This document shows positions 1 to 10,700 of a stretch of 64,000 nucleotides of DNA, piece by piece. The translations under genes were made by a program, and so were the position numbers. The DNA lies in the NCBI GenBank assembly GCA_963665545.2, contig CAXXKZ010000012.1, positions 62,001-126,000 on the forward strand. The letters are read 5' to 3'. Below the pieces are notes generated by a model, which did not search any database, had not been told where the DNA came from, and worked only from the letters and a program-made list of their open reading frames with translations. Origin of the DNA: G963665545 sp963665545. GTDB lineage: Bacteria; Pseudomonadota; Gammaproteobacteria; Xanthomonadales; SZUA-36. The number at the start of each line of letters is the position of its first letter. Position 1 is the first letter of the stretch.

Positions 1-789
1 TTTGTCGAGCCGAAATTGGTGCGCTACCCCACTTTTGACCGGGCTGGGGAGCAACAACGCACCATTCCGGCTTTTGTCTACAAGCCGCGAGGTAAAGGGC
101 CGCACCCGGTAATCATTTACATTCATGGCGGACCGGAGGGCCAGTTCCGGCCTTCATTTAATGCCACTTTCCAGATGTGGATCAGTGAATTGGGCGCGGC
201 AGTGATCGCACCCAACGTTCGCGGCTCTGTAGGTTACGGCAATGAATTTGTGTCACTCGATAATGGCATGCGACGTGAGGACGCCGTGAAAGATATCGGC
301 GCCTTGCTCGACTGGATCGCGGGACAGTCAAGCCTCGACCAAAACCGCGTCGCAGTTTTCGGCGGCAGCTACGGGGGTTACATGGTGCTTGCATCGGCGG
401 TTCACTACAGTGACAGGCTCAAAGCCGCCGTGGAAGTGGTCGGCATCAGTAACTTCGTGACATTTCTACAGAACACCCAGGAGTATCGCAGGGACATGCG
501 TCGCGCGGAGTACGGAGATGAACGCGACCCGGAAATGAACACATTTTTGGAGCACATCAGTCCACTGAACCACGTCGATCGAATCAACGTGCCGCTGCTG
601 GTGGTTCAGGGTGAAAACGACCCCAGGGTGCCGGCCAGTGAAGCCGAGCAAATTGTGCGGGCGCTGCGCGAAAGACAATTGCCGGTGTGGTACATGAATG
701 CCCTTAATGAGGGGCACGGTTACCAGAGAAAAGATAACCGCGACGTTTACCAGCAGGCCGCCATCCTGTTCATGAAGAAATATCTGTAA
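1..789 (+). CDS. Prolyl oligopeptidase family (S9) serine peptidase, C-terminal part
   Basis: Open from the first base of the window, so the N-terminal part (normally a beta-propeller) lies outside. What remains is an alpha/beta-hydrolase catalytic domain of the S9 family, which cleaves short peptides. The nucleophile elbow GGSYGG places the catalytic serine at bases 367-369. The aspartate of GENDPRVP is at 619-621 and the histidine of NEGHGY at 715-717, so the triad is complete and correctly ordered. The motif HGGPEGQ near the start is typical of the oxyanion region of this family. Whether the protein is exported cannot be seen because the N terminus is missing. The gene ends at a short hairpin shared with the convergent gene. 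An acylaminoacyl-peptidase is an alternative reading. Confidence 0.9.
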   Translation, partial: FVEPKLVRYPTFDRAGEQQRTIPAFVYKPRGKGPHPVIIYIHGGPEGQFRPSFNATFQMWISELGAAVIAPNVRGSVGYGNEFVSLDNGMRREDAVKDIGALLDWIAGQSSLDQNRVAVFGGSYGGYMVLASAVHYSDRLKAAVEVVGISNFVTFLQNTQEYRRDMRRAEYGDERDPEMNTFLEHISPLNHVDRINVPLLVVQGENDPRVPASEAEQIVRALRERQLPVWYMNALNEGHGYQRKDNRDVYQQAAILFMKKYL

Positions 790-794
790 GGGGG

Positions 795-814
795 GGCTGA
801 ACCTTAATTCAGCC
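795..814. terminator. Hairpin between convergent genes
   Basis: Perfect 7-bp stem GGCTGAA/TTCAGCC with a 6-nt loop, lying between the S9 peptidase stop and the stop of the convergent membrane protein gene. The position suits a bidirectional terminator. There is no long T-run, so intrinsic termination is an inference. Confidence 0.5.
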
Positions 815-1210
815 TCAGCGCGCCGCCAGCCGGCCCGCAATGAACGCCATCAGCACAATGAGCACAACGGCTGTAATCGAAAACCATAACGGGTGTGGGA
901 TCATCACCAGGGTCATGATACTGCCCATCAGCACCAGGGCCCCCACGATTCCTGCAAACAGGTGCGGCAATTCACCCGATATTTTTGCTGCCGTCCAGCC
1001 GCCCACCAGGGTAGCAATGGTCCAGGCGCCGATGATGAAGGCGAATGAACCCAGTGGCAGGCTTCTGACGTACGCCGCAGTCGTATCGGCATCACCCGGA
1101 TTGAGGTCCTGCGGCATCGGATATACCTGGTGACCGAGAAATTCAATCCCTGAGATCAGCCCAATCGCGATCGCCGCACCAATGACCACTGCAAGAATTT
1201 TTCTGACCAT
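815..1210 (-). CDS. Small inner-membrane protein of unknown function
   Basis: 131 residues with about four hydrophobic segments: an N-terminal one (VIGAAIAIGLIS), two in the middle and one near the C terminus, ending in basic residues. The start is set at the ATG at 1210 because GGGAG lies a suitable distance upstream; a longer in-frame start at 1243 lacks this. The polar loop after the first segment (about residues 20-45) is probably periplasmic. I do not recognise a characterised family. It is transcribed divergently from the large amidohydrolase gene and shares a 127-bp intergenic region with it. Confidence 0.7.
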   Translation of the reverse strand: MVRKILAVVIGAAIAIGLISGIEFLGHQVYPMPQDLNPGDADTTAAYVRSLPLGSFAFIIGAWTIATLVGGWTAAKISGELPHLFAGIVGALVLMGSIMTLVMIPHPLWFSITAVVLIVLMAFIAGRLAAR

Positions 1211-1337
1211 TGTGTCGCTCCCATTGCTCGCCTGATGCTCCATTGTTAACCGAAAACCATCGACTGTTGGGGCTTGATGCAGGCAAACCGTTATTTAACA
1301 ATAGGCAATTGTGCCGCAGGAAACCTGAACAATCATC

Positions 1338-4300
1338 ATGATCACGCCACTTAAGCTCACCTCAGCCAGCCTCCTTATGACCCTTGTTGGTTCCGCGGCA
1401 TTGGCCGATGATATTACCTGGGACATCAGTGACACGGGCCAGCCGTCGTCCCAGGCAACCATTTCCGTTACCGGGGGCACCTGGATCAGCATCGACGTCA
1501 GCCCGGACGGCGCCACGCTGGTTTTCGACATTCTGGGCGACATTTACACGATGCCGGCCGGCGGCGGCAACGCAACGCTGATTCGGGGTGGCCCGGCCTT
1601 CGAACGCCAACCGCGATATAGCCCCGACGGCAGTCTGATCGCCTTTATCAGCGACAAGAGTGGCGCTGACAATATCTGGATTGCGGACCTCAATGGCGAT
1701 CAGGAGCGTAAAATCTCCAATGAAACCACCAACAAAGTCACCAACCCGGATTGGACGGCCGACGGACAATATATAGCCGGCACCCGTGCAGGCACATCGA
1801 TGGCGGCGGGCTTCGGTACCGATATTGGTCTGTACCATATCGGCGGCAGCACCGGGCGTACTCTGATTGAGAGGCCCAAAGCGATGAAGTCCGTCGGCGA
1901 GGCCGCATTCTCGTCGGACGGAAAGTACGTTTATTACAGTGAAGACACCTCGACAGGTGCGACAATCCACAAGGACCCCAACCAACCTGTCTATGCCGTC
2001 AAACGCAAGGACCTCAGCAGCGGCGAAACCGAGCAGATCATGCGCGGTTATGGCAGCGCCACTGCACCCCAGGTTTCACCCGACAGCGCAAGGATTGCCT
2101 TTGTGCGTAGAGTGCGGGACAAGAGCGTATTGTTCGTGCGCGACCTTGCCAGCGGGCGCGAGACGCCGGTCCATGATGGCCTGGGCCGCGACGGACATGT
2201 CGGCCTTGCACAATACGGCTATTACCCACACTTTGGCTGGTTTCCGGACAACCGTCACGTTGCGATCTGGGGCAGGGGCAAGTTGCTGAAAGTGGATGTC
2301 GACGCTGCCTCGGTCGAGGAAATACCTTTTCAGGCCACAGCCATCCATACCATCACCGACGTCGTTCGCTTCAGTCACGACCTTGCGCCAGCGCAATTCA
2401 AAGTGCAATCCATCCGTCATGTGGCCACCTCTCCGGATGGGCGTGACATCGTTTTCAGCGCGCTGGGGCATTTATGGAAGAAAGACCTGCCAGACGGACA
2501 GCCCAGGCGCCTGACTCAAGCCCATGAATTCGAATTCGAACCCAGTTGGTCGCCCGACGGGCGGAGCATCGCCTATATCGCCTGGGATGATGAGCAAGGC
2601 GCGGCAATCCGAACCGTATCGGCCCGCGGCGGTAAGGGCAAGACCACCTACGCGGGCCCCGGCATTCTGCGGGCGCCAAGCTGGTCGCCCGGTGGCGATA
2701 CGATCACCTATTTTGTCGATCTTCCCAATGATTTGATGGGCGGCTACCGCGCCAAAGAGGGCATTTATCACGTCCCGGTCAAGGGTGGGCAACCGGCCTT
2801 CGTGATCAAAGGCAAATTTCCTACTTTTGCGGCAGACGGTGAACGGATTTTTTACCACCACACGCAGGCCTCCCAGGGGGCCGGGGTGTTTGAACTGCAC
2901 AGCATTCGACCTGATGGGCTGGACGACCGCAATCACGCCAAGTCCACCGATGCCTATGAGTACAGGCTGAGTCCAGACCAGCGCTGGCTGTCTTTCCGCC
3001 AGCAACACAATGTCTATGTCATGCCCTATGCTGCAACGGGTGACGCGATCAACGTCAATGCCGTGCTGTCGACCGAAGTGACATCGGTAAGGGTAAGCAA
3101 ACATGCCGGTTGGAATGCGCACTTCTCCGCAGACAGCCAGACACTGCACTGGATGTTGGGTGACGAATACTATAGCGCCCGCATGGATGAGCTGTTCCCC
3201 TGGCTGGGCAGTACCGAAGCCGGGCCGCTGGCTTTCGAACCCACCGAGCAGGGGCTCGAAACTGGCCTGATCGCAACCAGCGATGTACCCGTTGGCAGCA
3301 TTGTATTTATCAACGCAAACATCATTGCGATGGACGGATCCGGTACCTCCCGCATGGCCGATGTTCTGATTGAGGGCAATCGCATAACGGCCGTGGGTGG
3401 CGATTTTGAGTTTCCGGTCGGCGACACTACGGTCATTGACCTCAAGGGCAAGACCCTGATGCCAGGCTTGATCGACATGCACGGACATCTGACGCTCTAC
3501 CGCGCCGGCCTCTCTCCTCAAAAGCATGCGCCCTACTATGCGGCGGTCGCCTACGGTGTGACGACCAATTTCGATCCATCTTCCACCGATCACGCCACCG
3601 CCACCAACACCGAATTGCTGCGGGCCGGGCTGATGGTCGGCCCGCGCTATATCGGCACCGGTGCGATCATTTACGGTATAAGCGGCACCACCAACCATGT
3701 GCCGATCAACTCGCTGGAAGATGCTCGCAGCGCCATACGACGCAAACAAGAGCTCGGATCCATCACCTTGAAAAGCTATATGCAGCCCATGCGCCAACAG
3801 CGCCAGCAAATCATCAAGGCCGCCCGTGAGCGCGAGATGATGGTAATGCCAGAAGGCGAGCTGCATTTTTATAACCAGCTGACGATGATTCTGGATGGAC
3901 ACACCACCATCGAACACAACAACCCGATGGGCATGTTGTATGACGACGTGATCCAGTTGCTGGCCAACAGCGGGACGGCACTGACGCCGACATTGATCGT
4001 CACCTCGGGTGAGACATTCGGTGAAAACTACTTCTACCAGACCACGCGGCCCTGGGAAGACCCCAAAGCGAAGATGTACATTCAAAACACCTTGTCGATG
4101 TACAGCCCGCTCGGCGGCGGCCTGTCACAACCCCCGCACGTCCGCGGCATGATTTCAATCATGCAGGATGAAAGCTTGTGGGAAATCGGGGTCCGCGAAG
4201 CGGCACGCGCTCTGAAACGAGCCAGCGATGCCGGCGTGCTGGTCAACACCGGCGCTCATGGCCAGATCCAAGGCCTGGGTATGCACTGGGAGATGTGGCT

Positions 4301-4655
4301 GTTTGCAATGGGCGGCATGAGTGAAATTGAAGTATTGCGCGCCGCCACGATGAACCCGGCCACCACCTTGGGCATGGAAAACCAGATCGGCAGCATCGAA
4401 GTGGGCAAACTGGCCGACCTGATCGTACTCGATGGCAATCCTCTGGAAGACATCCGCAACACCAATACCGTGCGCTACACCATGGTCAATGGCCGGCTAT
4501 TTGATTCAGTGTCGATGAATGAGATCGGTAACTACGACCGCCCGCGAACGAAGTTCTTCTGGGAATTGCCCGACTACAACGACATCGACTGGAACGAAAG
4601 CTACCAGGCCGACGACCAGAGCATCTTCAGCGGCCACCCCCCGGAGCGTCACTAA
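1338..4655 (+). CDS. Exported TolB-like beta-propeller fused to amidohydrolase
   Basis: 1105 residues. The first ~24 form a Sec signal peptide (hydrophobic core, AALADD cleavage region). Residues ~35-560 contain repeated SPDG/SWSPDGR blades of the TolB/PD40 beta-propeller type. Residues ~640-1080 form an amidohydrolase-superfamily TIM barrel: the metal-binding HxH is His715 and His717 (GLIDMHGH), further metal-site histidines lie in TIEHNN and NTGAHGQ, and the C-terminal IEVGKLADLIVLDGNPL is the usual beta-sandwich return. Such fusions are known in gammaproteobacterial and Bacteroidetes genomes; substrates are mostly unknown, with amides or peptides most likely. Its stop overlaps the stop of the convergent MFS gene by two bases. 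No strong Shine-Dalgarno is visible. Confidence 0.9.
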   Translation: MITPLKLTSASLLMTLVGSAALADDITWDISDTGQPSSQATISVTGGTWISIDVSPDGATLVFDILGDIYTMPAGGGNATLIRGGPAFERQPRYSPDGSLIAFISDKSGADNIWIADLNGDQERKISNETTNKVTNPDWTADGQYIAGTRAGTSMAAGFGTDIGLYHIGGSTGRTLIERPKAMKSVGEAAFSSDGKYVYYSEDTSTGATIHKDPNQPVYAVKRKDLSSGETEQIMRGYGSATAPQVSPDSARIAFVRRVRDKSVLFVRDLASGRETPVHDGLGRDGHVGLAQYGYYPHFGWFPDNRHVAIWGRGKLLKVDVDAASVEEIPFQATAIHTITDVVRFSHDLAPAQFKVQSIRHVATSPDGRDIVFSALGHLWKKDLPDGQPRRLTQAHEFEFEPSWSPDGRSIAYIAWDDEQGAAIRTVSARGGKGKTTYAGPGILRAPSWSPGGDTITYFVDLPNDLMGGYRAKEGIYHVPVKGGQPAFVIKGKFPTFAADGERIFYHHTQASQGAGVFELHSIRPDGLDDRNHAKSTDAYEYRLSPDQRWLSFRQQHNVYVMPYAATGDAINVNAVLSTEVTSVRVSKHAGWNAHFSADSQTLHWMLGDEYYSARMDELFPWLGSTEAGPLAFEPTEQGLETGLIATSDVPVGSIVFINANIIAMDGSGTSRMADVLIEGNRITAVGGDFEFPVGDTTVIDLKGKTLMPGLIDMHGHLTLYRAGLSPQKHAPYYAAVAYGVTTNFDPSSTDHATATNTELLRAGLMVGPRYIGTGAIIYGISGTTNHVPINSLEDARSAIRRKQELGSITLKSYMQPMRQQRQQIIKAAREREMMVMPEGELHFYNQLTMILDGHTTIEHNNPMGMLYDDVIQLLANSGTALTPTLIVTSGETFGENYFYQTTRPWEDPKAKMYIQNTLSMYSPLGGGLSQPPHVRGMISIMQDESLWEIGVREAARALKRASDAGVLVNTGAHGQIQGLGMHWEMWLFAMGGMSEIEVLRAATMNPATTLGMENQIGSIEVGKLADLIVLDGNPLEDIRNTNTVRYTMVNGRLFDSVSMNEIGNYDRPRTKFFWELPDYNDIDWNESYQADDQSIFSGHPPERH

Positions 4656-5941
4656 CGTTTCCCGGCGGAATGCGCCAGATCGTGCGGCAGGTATCGCGCT
4701 GCGCTGAGGAAGTACAGGCCGCTGACGAGACCAGCGACGCACGCCACCGTCATTCCCCATCCCAATGAATCCGTGCCCAGGGACGGGGCCAGCATGTCGC
4801 TGATCAGGCCGACGATCGGTGGACCCAGACCCAGACCAATAATGTTGAGCACCAGATAGATGAAAGCCGATGAAAGCGCTCTTGCATGAGGGCCGACCAG
4901 AACGTGGGCCATGGCGATAACGGGAGGTAAAAACAGTCCTGATCCAAAACTGCCCACCATAAAGGCAAACCACATGATGTCGGCAATTCCGATCCACAGG
5001 GCAAACACGTTGGCCGGGGCGGCAATCAAGGCACCAATGGCGGGAATGGTGAAATACCATCTTTTGTCCTCTTTGCCGAATCGGTCGGCCAAGTAGCCAC
5101 CGGCGTAGGCGCCGGCCGCGCCGCCGATACCGATGATCAGCGCCATGTAAGTACCCACCTCAGCAATGGGCATGTTGTAGGTGCGCATGGTGAAAGAGGG
5201 CATGAAATTGAGCATGCCGTAACCCATGAAGGTGATAAAAGCACAGCCCAGGCTGGCATGCCTGAAGCTTTTCATGGCCCACATGGATTTAAGAGAAGCC
5301 ATAATGGAATGGCTCGGCGCCGGTGGTCGAGCTGCGCCTTCAGTGCGGCCGCGCTCAGGTTCGAGCAGCGTCAACCGGACGATCAGCGCAACCAACAGGC
5401 CGGGCGCACCAACCATGAAAAAGGCCACGCGCCAACCAAAGTATTCATCGATCCACCCGCCGAGCAAGAACCCCAGGAGAATGCCGATGTAAATACCCAT
5501 CGAGTAGATCGACAAGGCCCGGGCGCGTTGCTCAGGTGGATAGTAATCCGAGATCAGGCTGTGGGCCGGCGGGGTGCCCCCCGCCTCACCGATGCCCACG
5601 CCAATACGCGCAGCAAGCAGCGACCAATAGTTGCCCACCATGCCGCTTATTACCGTGAAGGCACTCCAGACGGCGACCGAGGCGGACAAAATATTGCGGC
5701 GGTTGGAGACATCAGACCAGCGGGCGATCGGAATCCCGCAGGTCACATAGAACACTGCGAAACTGAAACCCGTCAACATGCCCAGTTGCGCGTCACTCAG
5801 ACCCATGTCGGCCTTGATGGACTCCTGCAAAATCACCAGAATCTGGCGATCAATAAAATTGATGATGTACACCACCAGCAACAGACCCAAGACGTAGCGG
5901 CGATACTCGGGCTTTTGAACCGCATCGGGAGAAAGTGTCAT
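4652..5941 (-). CDS. MFS transporter, Spinster-like
   Basis: 429 residues with the hydrophobicity pattern of a 12-helix major facilitator. The N-terminal YIINFIDRQILVILQESIK and the loop-2 motif around ARWSDVSNRR are typical of the Spinster/hexuronate-like MFS subgroup in proteobacteria. The segment GVGIGEAGGTPPAHSLISDY corresponds to the conserved fourth-helix region of this subgroup. The substrate cannot be deduced. It is divergent from the crotonase gene with a 66-bp spacer, so the two may share a control region. Confidence 0.88.
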   Translation of the reverse strand: MTLSPDAVQKPEYRRYVLGLLLVVYIINFIDRQILVILQESIKADMGLSDAQLGMLTGFSFAVFYVTCGIPIARWSDVSNRRNILSASVAVWSAFTVISGMVGNYWSLLAARIGVGIGEAGGTPPAHSLISDYYPPEQRARALSIYSMGIYIGILLGFLLGGWIDEYFGWRVAFFMVGAPGLLVALIVRLTLLEPERGRTEGAARPPAPSHSIMASLKSMWAMKSFRHASLGCAFITFMGYGMLNFMPSFTMRTYNMPIAEVGTYMALIIGIGGAAGAYAGGYLADRFGKEDKRWYFTIPAIGALIAAPANVFALWIGIADIMWFAFMVGSFGSGLFLPPVIAMAHVLVGPHARALSSAFIYLVLNIIGLGLGPPIVGLISDMLAPSLGTDSLGWGMTVACVAGLVSGLYFLSAARYLPHDLAHSAGKR

Positions 5942-6007
5942 ATTTTGGATTTTGTTTCCGTTTTGCGTCAGGATATCACGGCACCCGTTGTTAGCAGGAA
6001 GTCCCTC

Positions 6008-6811
6008 ATGACCCAGACTTATCTCGAAGCAAACCCGGACGATTCAGTGCTCTATTCTCTTGAGGATGGCATCGCAAGGCTTACTCTGAATCGCCCCGAA
6101 AGCTACAACACATTGAAGCGCGAAGTCATCGGCACACTCGGCGCGTACTTTGCCGCGATTGCCACCGATGAGGACGTGAGGGTGGTCATCATTGCCTCAA
6201 CCGGCAGGGCCTTTTCAACCGGTCATGACCTCAAAGACATGAAGGCGCATGCCGATGAAGCCTACTACACAGCTCTGCTGGCTGAGTGTTCTGCCATGCT
6301 GCAATCCATCGTCAATCTCCCGCAGCCGGTCATCGCCCAGGTGCAGGGGATCGCGACTGCAGCGGGCTGCCAGCTGATGGCCACCTGTGACCTGGCCGTC
6401 GCTGCGCGAAGTGCACGCTTTGCGACCAGTGGCATTCATTACGGCATTTTTTGCTCGACCCCGGCGGTTGCCCTGAGTCGCACCGTGGCACGGAAGCATG
6501 CGCTCGAGATGCTCTTTACCGGAGACTTTATTTCTGCCGAACGCGGGGCTGAAATCGGGCTGATCAACCGGGTGGTCGACGATGCCGACCTTGCCGAAGA
6601 AACAGGGGCCCTGGCGCGTCGCATTGCCGATCAATCACAGTTTTCCGTGCGGTTGGGCAAGTCGTCTTTCTATCGCCAGCTCAATCAGCCACTCGATGAG
6701 GCCTATCGTGGCGCATCCGAGGACCTGGTCTGCAACTTGCTCGCAGAAGATGGTCAGGAAGGGCTGAACGCCTTCGCTGAGAAACGGTCGCCGCGGTGGA
6801 AGGATCGCTAA
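6008..6811 (+). CDS. Crotonase-family protein, ECHDC3-like
   Basis: 267 residues from the ATG at 6008, preceded by AGGAAG; an open frame extends further upstream but overlaps the divergent MFS gene and is unlikely to be translated. The crotonase fold is clear: the oxyanion-hole segments are RAFSTGHDLK (residues 68-77) and GIATAAG (114-120). The region FATSGIHYGIFCSTPAVAL resembles the mitochondrial ECHDC3 branch rather than true enoyl-CoA hydratase. The glutamate expected in the second catalytic segment of hydratases is not present there. Hydratase activity is therefore doubtful; an acyl-CoA hydrolase, isomerase or unknown CoA-ester role is possible. Confidence 0.87.
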   Translation: MTQTYLEANPDDSVLYSLEDGIARLTLNRPESYNTLKREVIGTLGAYFAAIATDEDVRVVIIASTGRAFSTGHDLKDMKAHADEAYYTALLAECSAMLQSIVNLPQPVIAQVQGIATAAGCQLMATCDLAVAARSARFATSGIHYGIFCSTPAVALSRTVARKHALEMLFTGDFISAERGAEIGLINRVVDDADLAEETGALARRIADQSQFSVRLGKSSFYRQLNQPLDEAYRGASEDLVCNLLAEDGQEGLNAFAEKRSPRWKDR

Positions 6812-6826
6812 CCCGCATATTGCGGG
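6812..6826 (+). terminator. Short hairpin after crotonase gene
   Basis: CCCGCA/TGCGGG stem of 6 bp with a TAT loop starting directly after the stop codon. A weak terminator candidate, since no T-run follows. Confidence 0.35.
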
Positions 6827-6898
6827 CTAAACCCCTGTTGAGGACATTGCCCTAATGCATGTCTTACTCATTGCACCTTCAAACTTTCGGACATTGCC

Positions 6899-7762
6899 AT
6901 GCTATCCATCCAGCACCTGAGTAAAACCTATAATAACGGCGTCAAGGCGCTGGACGATGTTTCCTTGGAAATCCCCAACGGCATGTTCGGGCTGCTCGGC
7001 CCAAACGGCGCTGGAAAATCTTCGCTCATGCGCACAGTCGCCACCCTGCAATTGCCTGATCAGGGCAGCATTCGGTTTGACGATCTTGATGTGTTGGCTC
7101 AGCCCGAGACTCTGCGTGCCAGCCTTGGCTACCTGCCCCAGGATTTCGGCGTCTATCCGGGCGTTTCCGGGCAGGATCTGCTGCACCACTTTGCAACCCT
7201 CAAAGGCATTCCGGCAGGCCAACGCAAGCAGACCGTCGCCGACATGCTGCACCTGGTGCACCTTTATGACAAACGCGATAAGGCGGTCAGCACCTATTCC
7301 GGCGGCATGCGCCAGCGGTTTGGCATTGCCCAGGCACTGTTGGGCAATCCCAGCCTGATCATCGTTGACGAACCCACCGCCGGGCTGGATCCTACGGAAC
7401 GCCACCGATTCAACAACTTGCTGGCCGAGATCGGAGAAAACGTGGTGGTGATTCTCTCCACCCACATCGTTGACGATGTCTGGGACCTGTGCCCACAGAT
7501 GGCCGTGATGGATGACGGGAAAATAGTCGCCCAGGGGGCGCCTCACCAGCTTGCCGCCCAATTGCGCGGCAAGATCTGGCGCAAAGAAATCGCCAGCGAT
7601 CGGCTTGAACAAGTGAAGTCTGAGCAACAATTGGTCATGACGCGCTTTGTAGCTGGCGTCTTGGTGGTAGACGTGCAGTCCGATACCCAACCGGAAGGCT
7701 TTCAGTCCGTGGAGCCGGAGCTCGAGCATGTTTATTTTTCCATCGTTGGCGTAGAGGACTAG
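6899..7762 (+). CDS. ABC transporter ATP-binding protein, ABC-2 type
   Basis: 287 residues. Walker A GPNGAGKS is at residues 34-41, the Q-loop glutamine at 81, signature SGGMRQ at 134-139 and Walker B LIIVDEPT at 153-160; the switch histidine lies in STHIVDD. This is the cytoplasmic ATPase of a drug/lipid-exporter-like (DrrA/CcmA) ABC-2 system. The last ~75 residues form a substrate-specific tail. It lies three bases upstream of the permease/peptidase fusion, so both are surely co-transcribed and work as one complex in the inner membrane. Confidence 0.93.
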   Translation: MLSIQHLSKTYNNGVKALDDVSLEIPNGMFGLLGPNGAGKSSLMRTVATLQLPDQGSIRFDDLDVLAQPETLRASLGYLPQDFGVYPGVSGQDLLHHFATLKGIPAGQRKQTVADMLHLVHLYDKRDKAVSTYSGGMRQRFGIAQALLGNPSLIIVDEPTAGLDPTERHRFNNLLAEIGENVVVILSTHIVDDVWDLCPQMAVMDDGKIVAQGAPHQLAAQLRGKIWRKEIASDRLEQVKSEQQLVMTRFVAGVLVVDVQSDTQPEGFQSVEPELEHVYFSIVGVED

Positions 7763-7765
7763 GCA

Positions 7766-10700
7766 ATGATTATCGCCATTGCACGCTACGAGTTTCGGCA
7801 ACTGCTGCGATCGCGCCAATTCTGGTTTGTCGGCGTGGTTTTCGCCGTCATGTCCTTTCTGATCATCATCAACCCGGTGCTCATTGGCGGGGGCAATATC
7901 AACGTCAACGCGCCCAACAACGTGGTCCTGTATGTCACTTTGCTCAGCTACTTCGCGATGTTCCTGGTGGCCTCCATGGTCGCGCCGTCGGTGGCGCGGG
8001 ATTTCGAGCTCAATAGCTGGCAGCTTGTCTTTGCCTACCCGGTACCATGGCGCAGCTACCTGTTGGGCCGGTTTGCGGGCAGCTTCGCGGCCGCCTGCCT
8101 GTGCTACGCATTTGTCATTGTTGGTTTGCTGGCTGGGGTTCATGGCCCATTCGGCAGCGCCGCTGTCGGCCCCTTCAGACCGGGTGACTATCTCTACGCC
8201 TTCTTCGTGTTCGCTGTGCCCAACATATTCATGATGTCGGCCATATTATTTGCCGTGTCCACGCTGACTCGAAAGAGCCTTTATGCCTACGCCGGTGCGG
8301 TCTTGATGTTCATCCTGGGCAACGTGGCCGCACTGGCGATGAATAACGAAGCCGCCGAGCCGTTTATCTTCCTCGCTGACCCCTTCGGGATGGCGGTACT
8401 GGACCTGATGACGCGATTCTGGACGCCTTACGAGCTCAATACCACGCTTGTTCCGCTCAGCAGAGACCTGCTGTGGAACCGGCTGGTGTGGACTGGTCTG
8501 GGCCTGCTGTTGCTGGGCCTGACCTTGTCACGCTTCAATCCCTACCCGCGTAGCGAGAAGCTGAAGCCAGGCAAGGATGCAGCAGTTGTGGCGTCTGCCG
8601 GAGCAGCGCGGCCCGTCACCCCGCAATTGCTCGGCGGCGCGACGATCTGGCAGCAGTTCCTGTTGCGTACCAGATTTGAGATTCGCAGTATTCTGCGTTC
8701 GGTGCCCTTCGTTGTCGTCCTCATTCTGGGCGTGTTTAACACTATTGCCATCACCACGTTGGTGGACCCAATGTTCGGCTCTCCCTCCTTGCCATTGACG
8801 CGTGTACTGGTCAACGCGATTGGTGGTGGCTTTATTCTCGCCATGATTATCGTGGTGACCTATTACGCCGGAGAATTGGTCTGGCGGGAGCGCCAGGTGC
8901 GCGTGGATCAGATCATCGATGCCCTCCCGGCGCACAACGGCGCCTTTATGATCTCCAAACTGATTGCTCTGTGGCTGGTTCTGTTGATCATGCTGAGCAT
9001 CTCTGCAGTGGCCATGATGGCCTACCAGTTGCTCGCAGGCACGCCGATTGATGTGAGCATGTACCTGCGCGAACTCGGTTACATCGCACTGCCTTTCATC
9101 TGGGTTGCGGTACTGGCGATGCTGTGCCAGACCCTAGCGCCGAACAAATACCTGGGCATGTTTTTCATGGTGATTTACATGGCCCTGACGCTGGCTGGAT
9201 CAGAATTGTTCGACACCACCACACTGATCATCTACGGCACCCATCCCCAGCACGCCTTTTCCGGACTGGCCCATAGTCACCTTTACCTCGTTGAAGGCCT
9301 TAAGTACGACCTGTACTGGGCCGCTTTGTCGGTCGCGCTGGTCATGGCCACTTACCTGCTGTGGCGGCGCGGCACCGATGAGGGTGTCCGGTCACGCCTG
9401 CGCATCGCCAGGCGGCGAATTCACCCCTTGCAAGCCGCCATTTTGACCGTCAGCCTGTTGGCATTTATCGGCATCGGGCGCTGGCTGTATGTCGAAGACT
9501 ACGTCGATAACAGCGTCCCGGCAGGCTCGGACCGCACAGAGGCGATGCAGGTCCAATACGAGCAGGTCTTGAGACATCTGGAAAATCAGCCTATTCCCAT
9601 GATCCGTTCCATACATCTGGAACTGGATACCTTCATAGAGAACCGGCGACTGCTAAGCCGGGGCAACGTGGTGCTCGAAAACCGCAGCGACCAGAACTTC
9701 GGGGAGTTATACCTGGGCCTGCCACTTGAAGCCGTTGAGATGGAAGTGACCGTGAATGACGGCGAACTGATTGAGACCTGGGACGAGATCCACCAATTTC
9801 GGTTCGAGCTGAACCCGCCGATGCGCCCGGGTGAAACACGCACTGTGGAATTCAATCTGGTCATTGACCATTCCGAGTTTCCCGGCGGTACAACAGATGC
9901 ACGCCTCGAAACCAGCGGTACGGCCATAAATCTGGCTTCGGTTGCCCCTTCGTTCGGCTACTGGGAGTTTAATGCGCTGTCGGACCCGGACACCCGCGAA
10001 AAGTATGGGCTGCCCAGAGAGCGAGCGATTCGCGCCACCCTGGAAGAAGACTGGGGCAAAAACTACTCGGCCATACTGCCTTTTGGCGATCAAATGCATT
10101 TTGAAGGCATTTACAGCGTTGACAAGGGTCAGACAGCGTTTCTCAGCGGCGAGTTGATCAACACCTGGGAAGAAAACGGACGCAGCTACTTCCACTACAA
10201 AACAGATACCCCCATCGTGGCCCTGATGACCGTGCAACAGGGCGAATACGAAGTGGTCCGCGACAGCGTAGATGGGATTGACCTTGCCGTCTATTACAAC
10301 GCCGAAGATGACTACCACGCCGATGAATTCCTGCAACATTTCAAGGTGGCAACCAAGTACTTTTCGGATAATTTCGGTCGATATCCTTATGGCGAATTCC
10401 GCATCATCCAGAAGGCCGGTGGCCAGGGTGCCAATTCCAACTCCGGACAGCTTACTTTTGGCGAGTTTGCAGGTTTTGTCAGCGATCTCACCGAAGACAC
10501 TTCGGTGGACTGGGGCACCCATGTGATCGGTCATGAGGCCGGCCACAATTGGTGGGGCATCATGGCCATGTCCGCCCGTACCGAGGGCAGCCACACCTTG
10601 CAGGAAACGCTGGCCCAGTATGCCGGGCTGATGACACTGGAACACAATTACGACCGCAGCATGGTGGGTCGGTTTCTGCGTTATTCCCTGAAGCAATACC

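Noticed and set aside
2472..4085. 537-codon open frame antisense to the amidohydrolase fusion
   Set aside because: Lies wholly inside a well-supported gene on the other strand, has no family resemblance or ribosome site, and has the composition expected of antisense frames in G+C-rich DNA.
6902..8143. 413-codon open frame antisense to the ABC ATPase and permease
   Set aside because: Overlaps two clearly recognised genes and shows no domain; an antisense by-product of codon bias.
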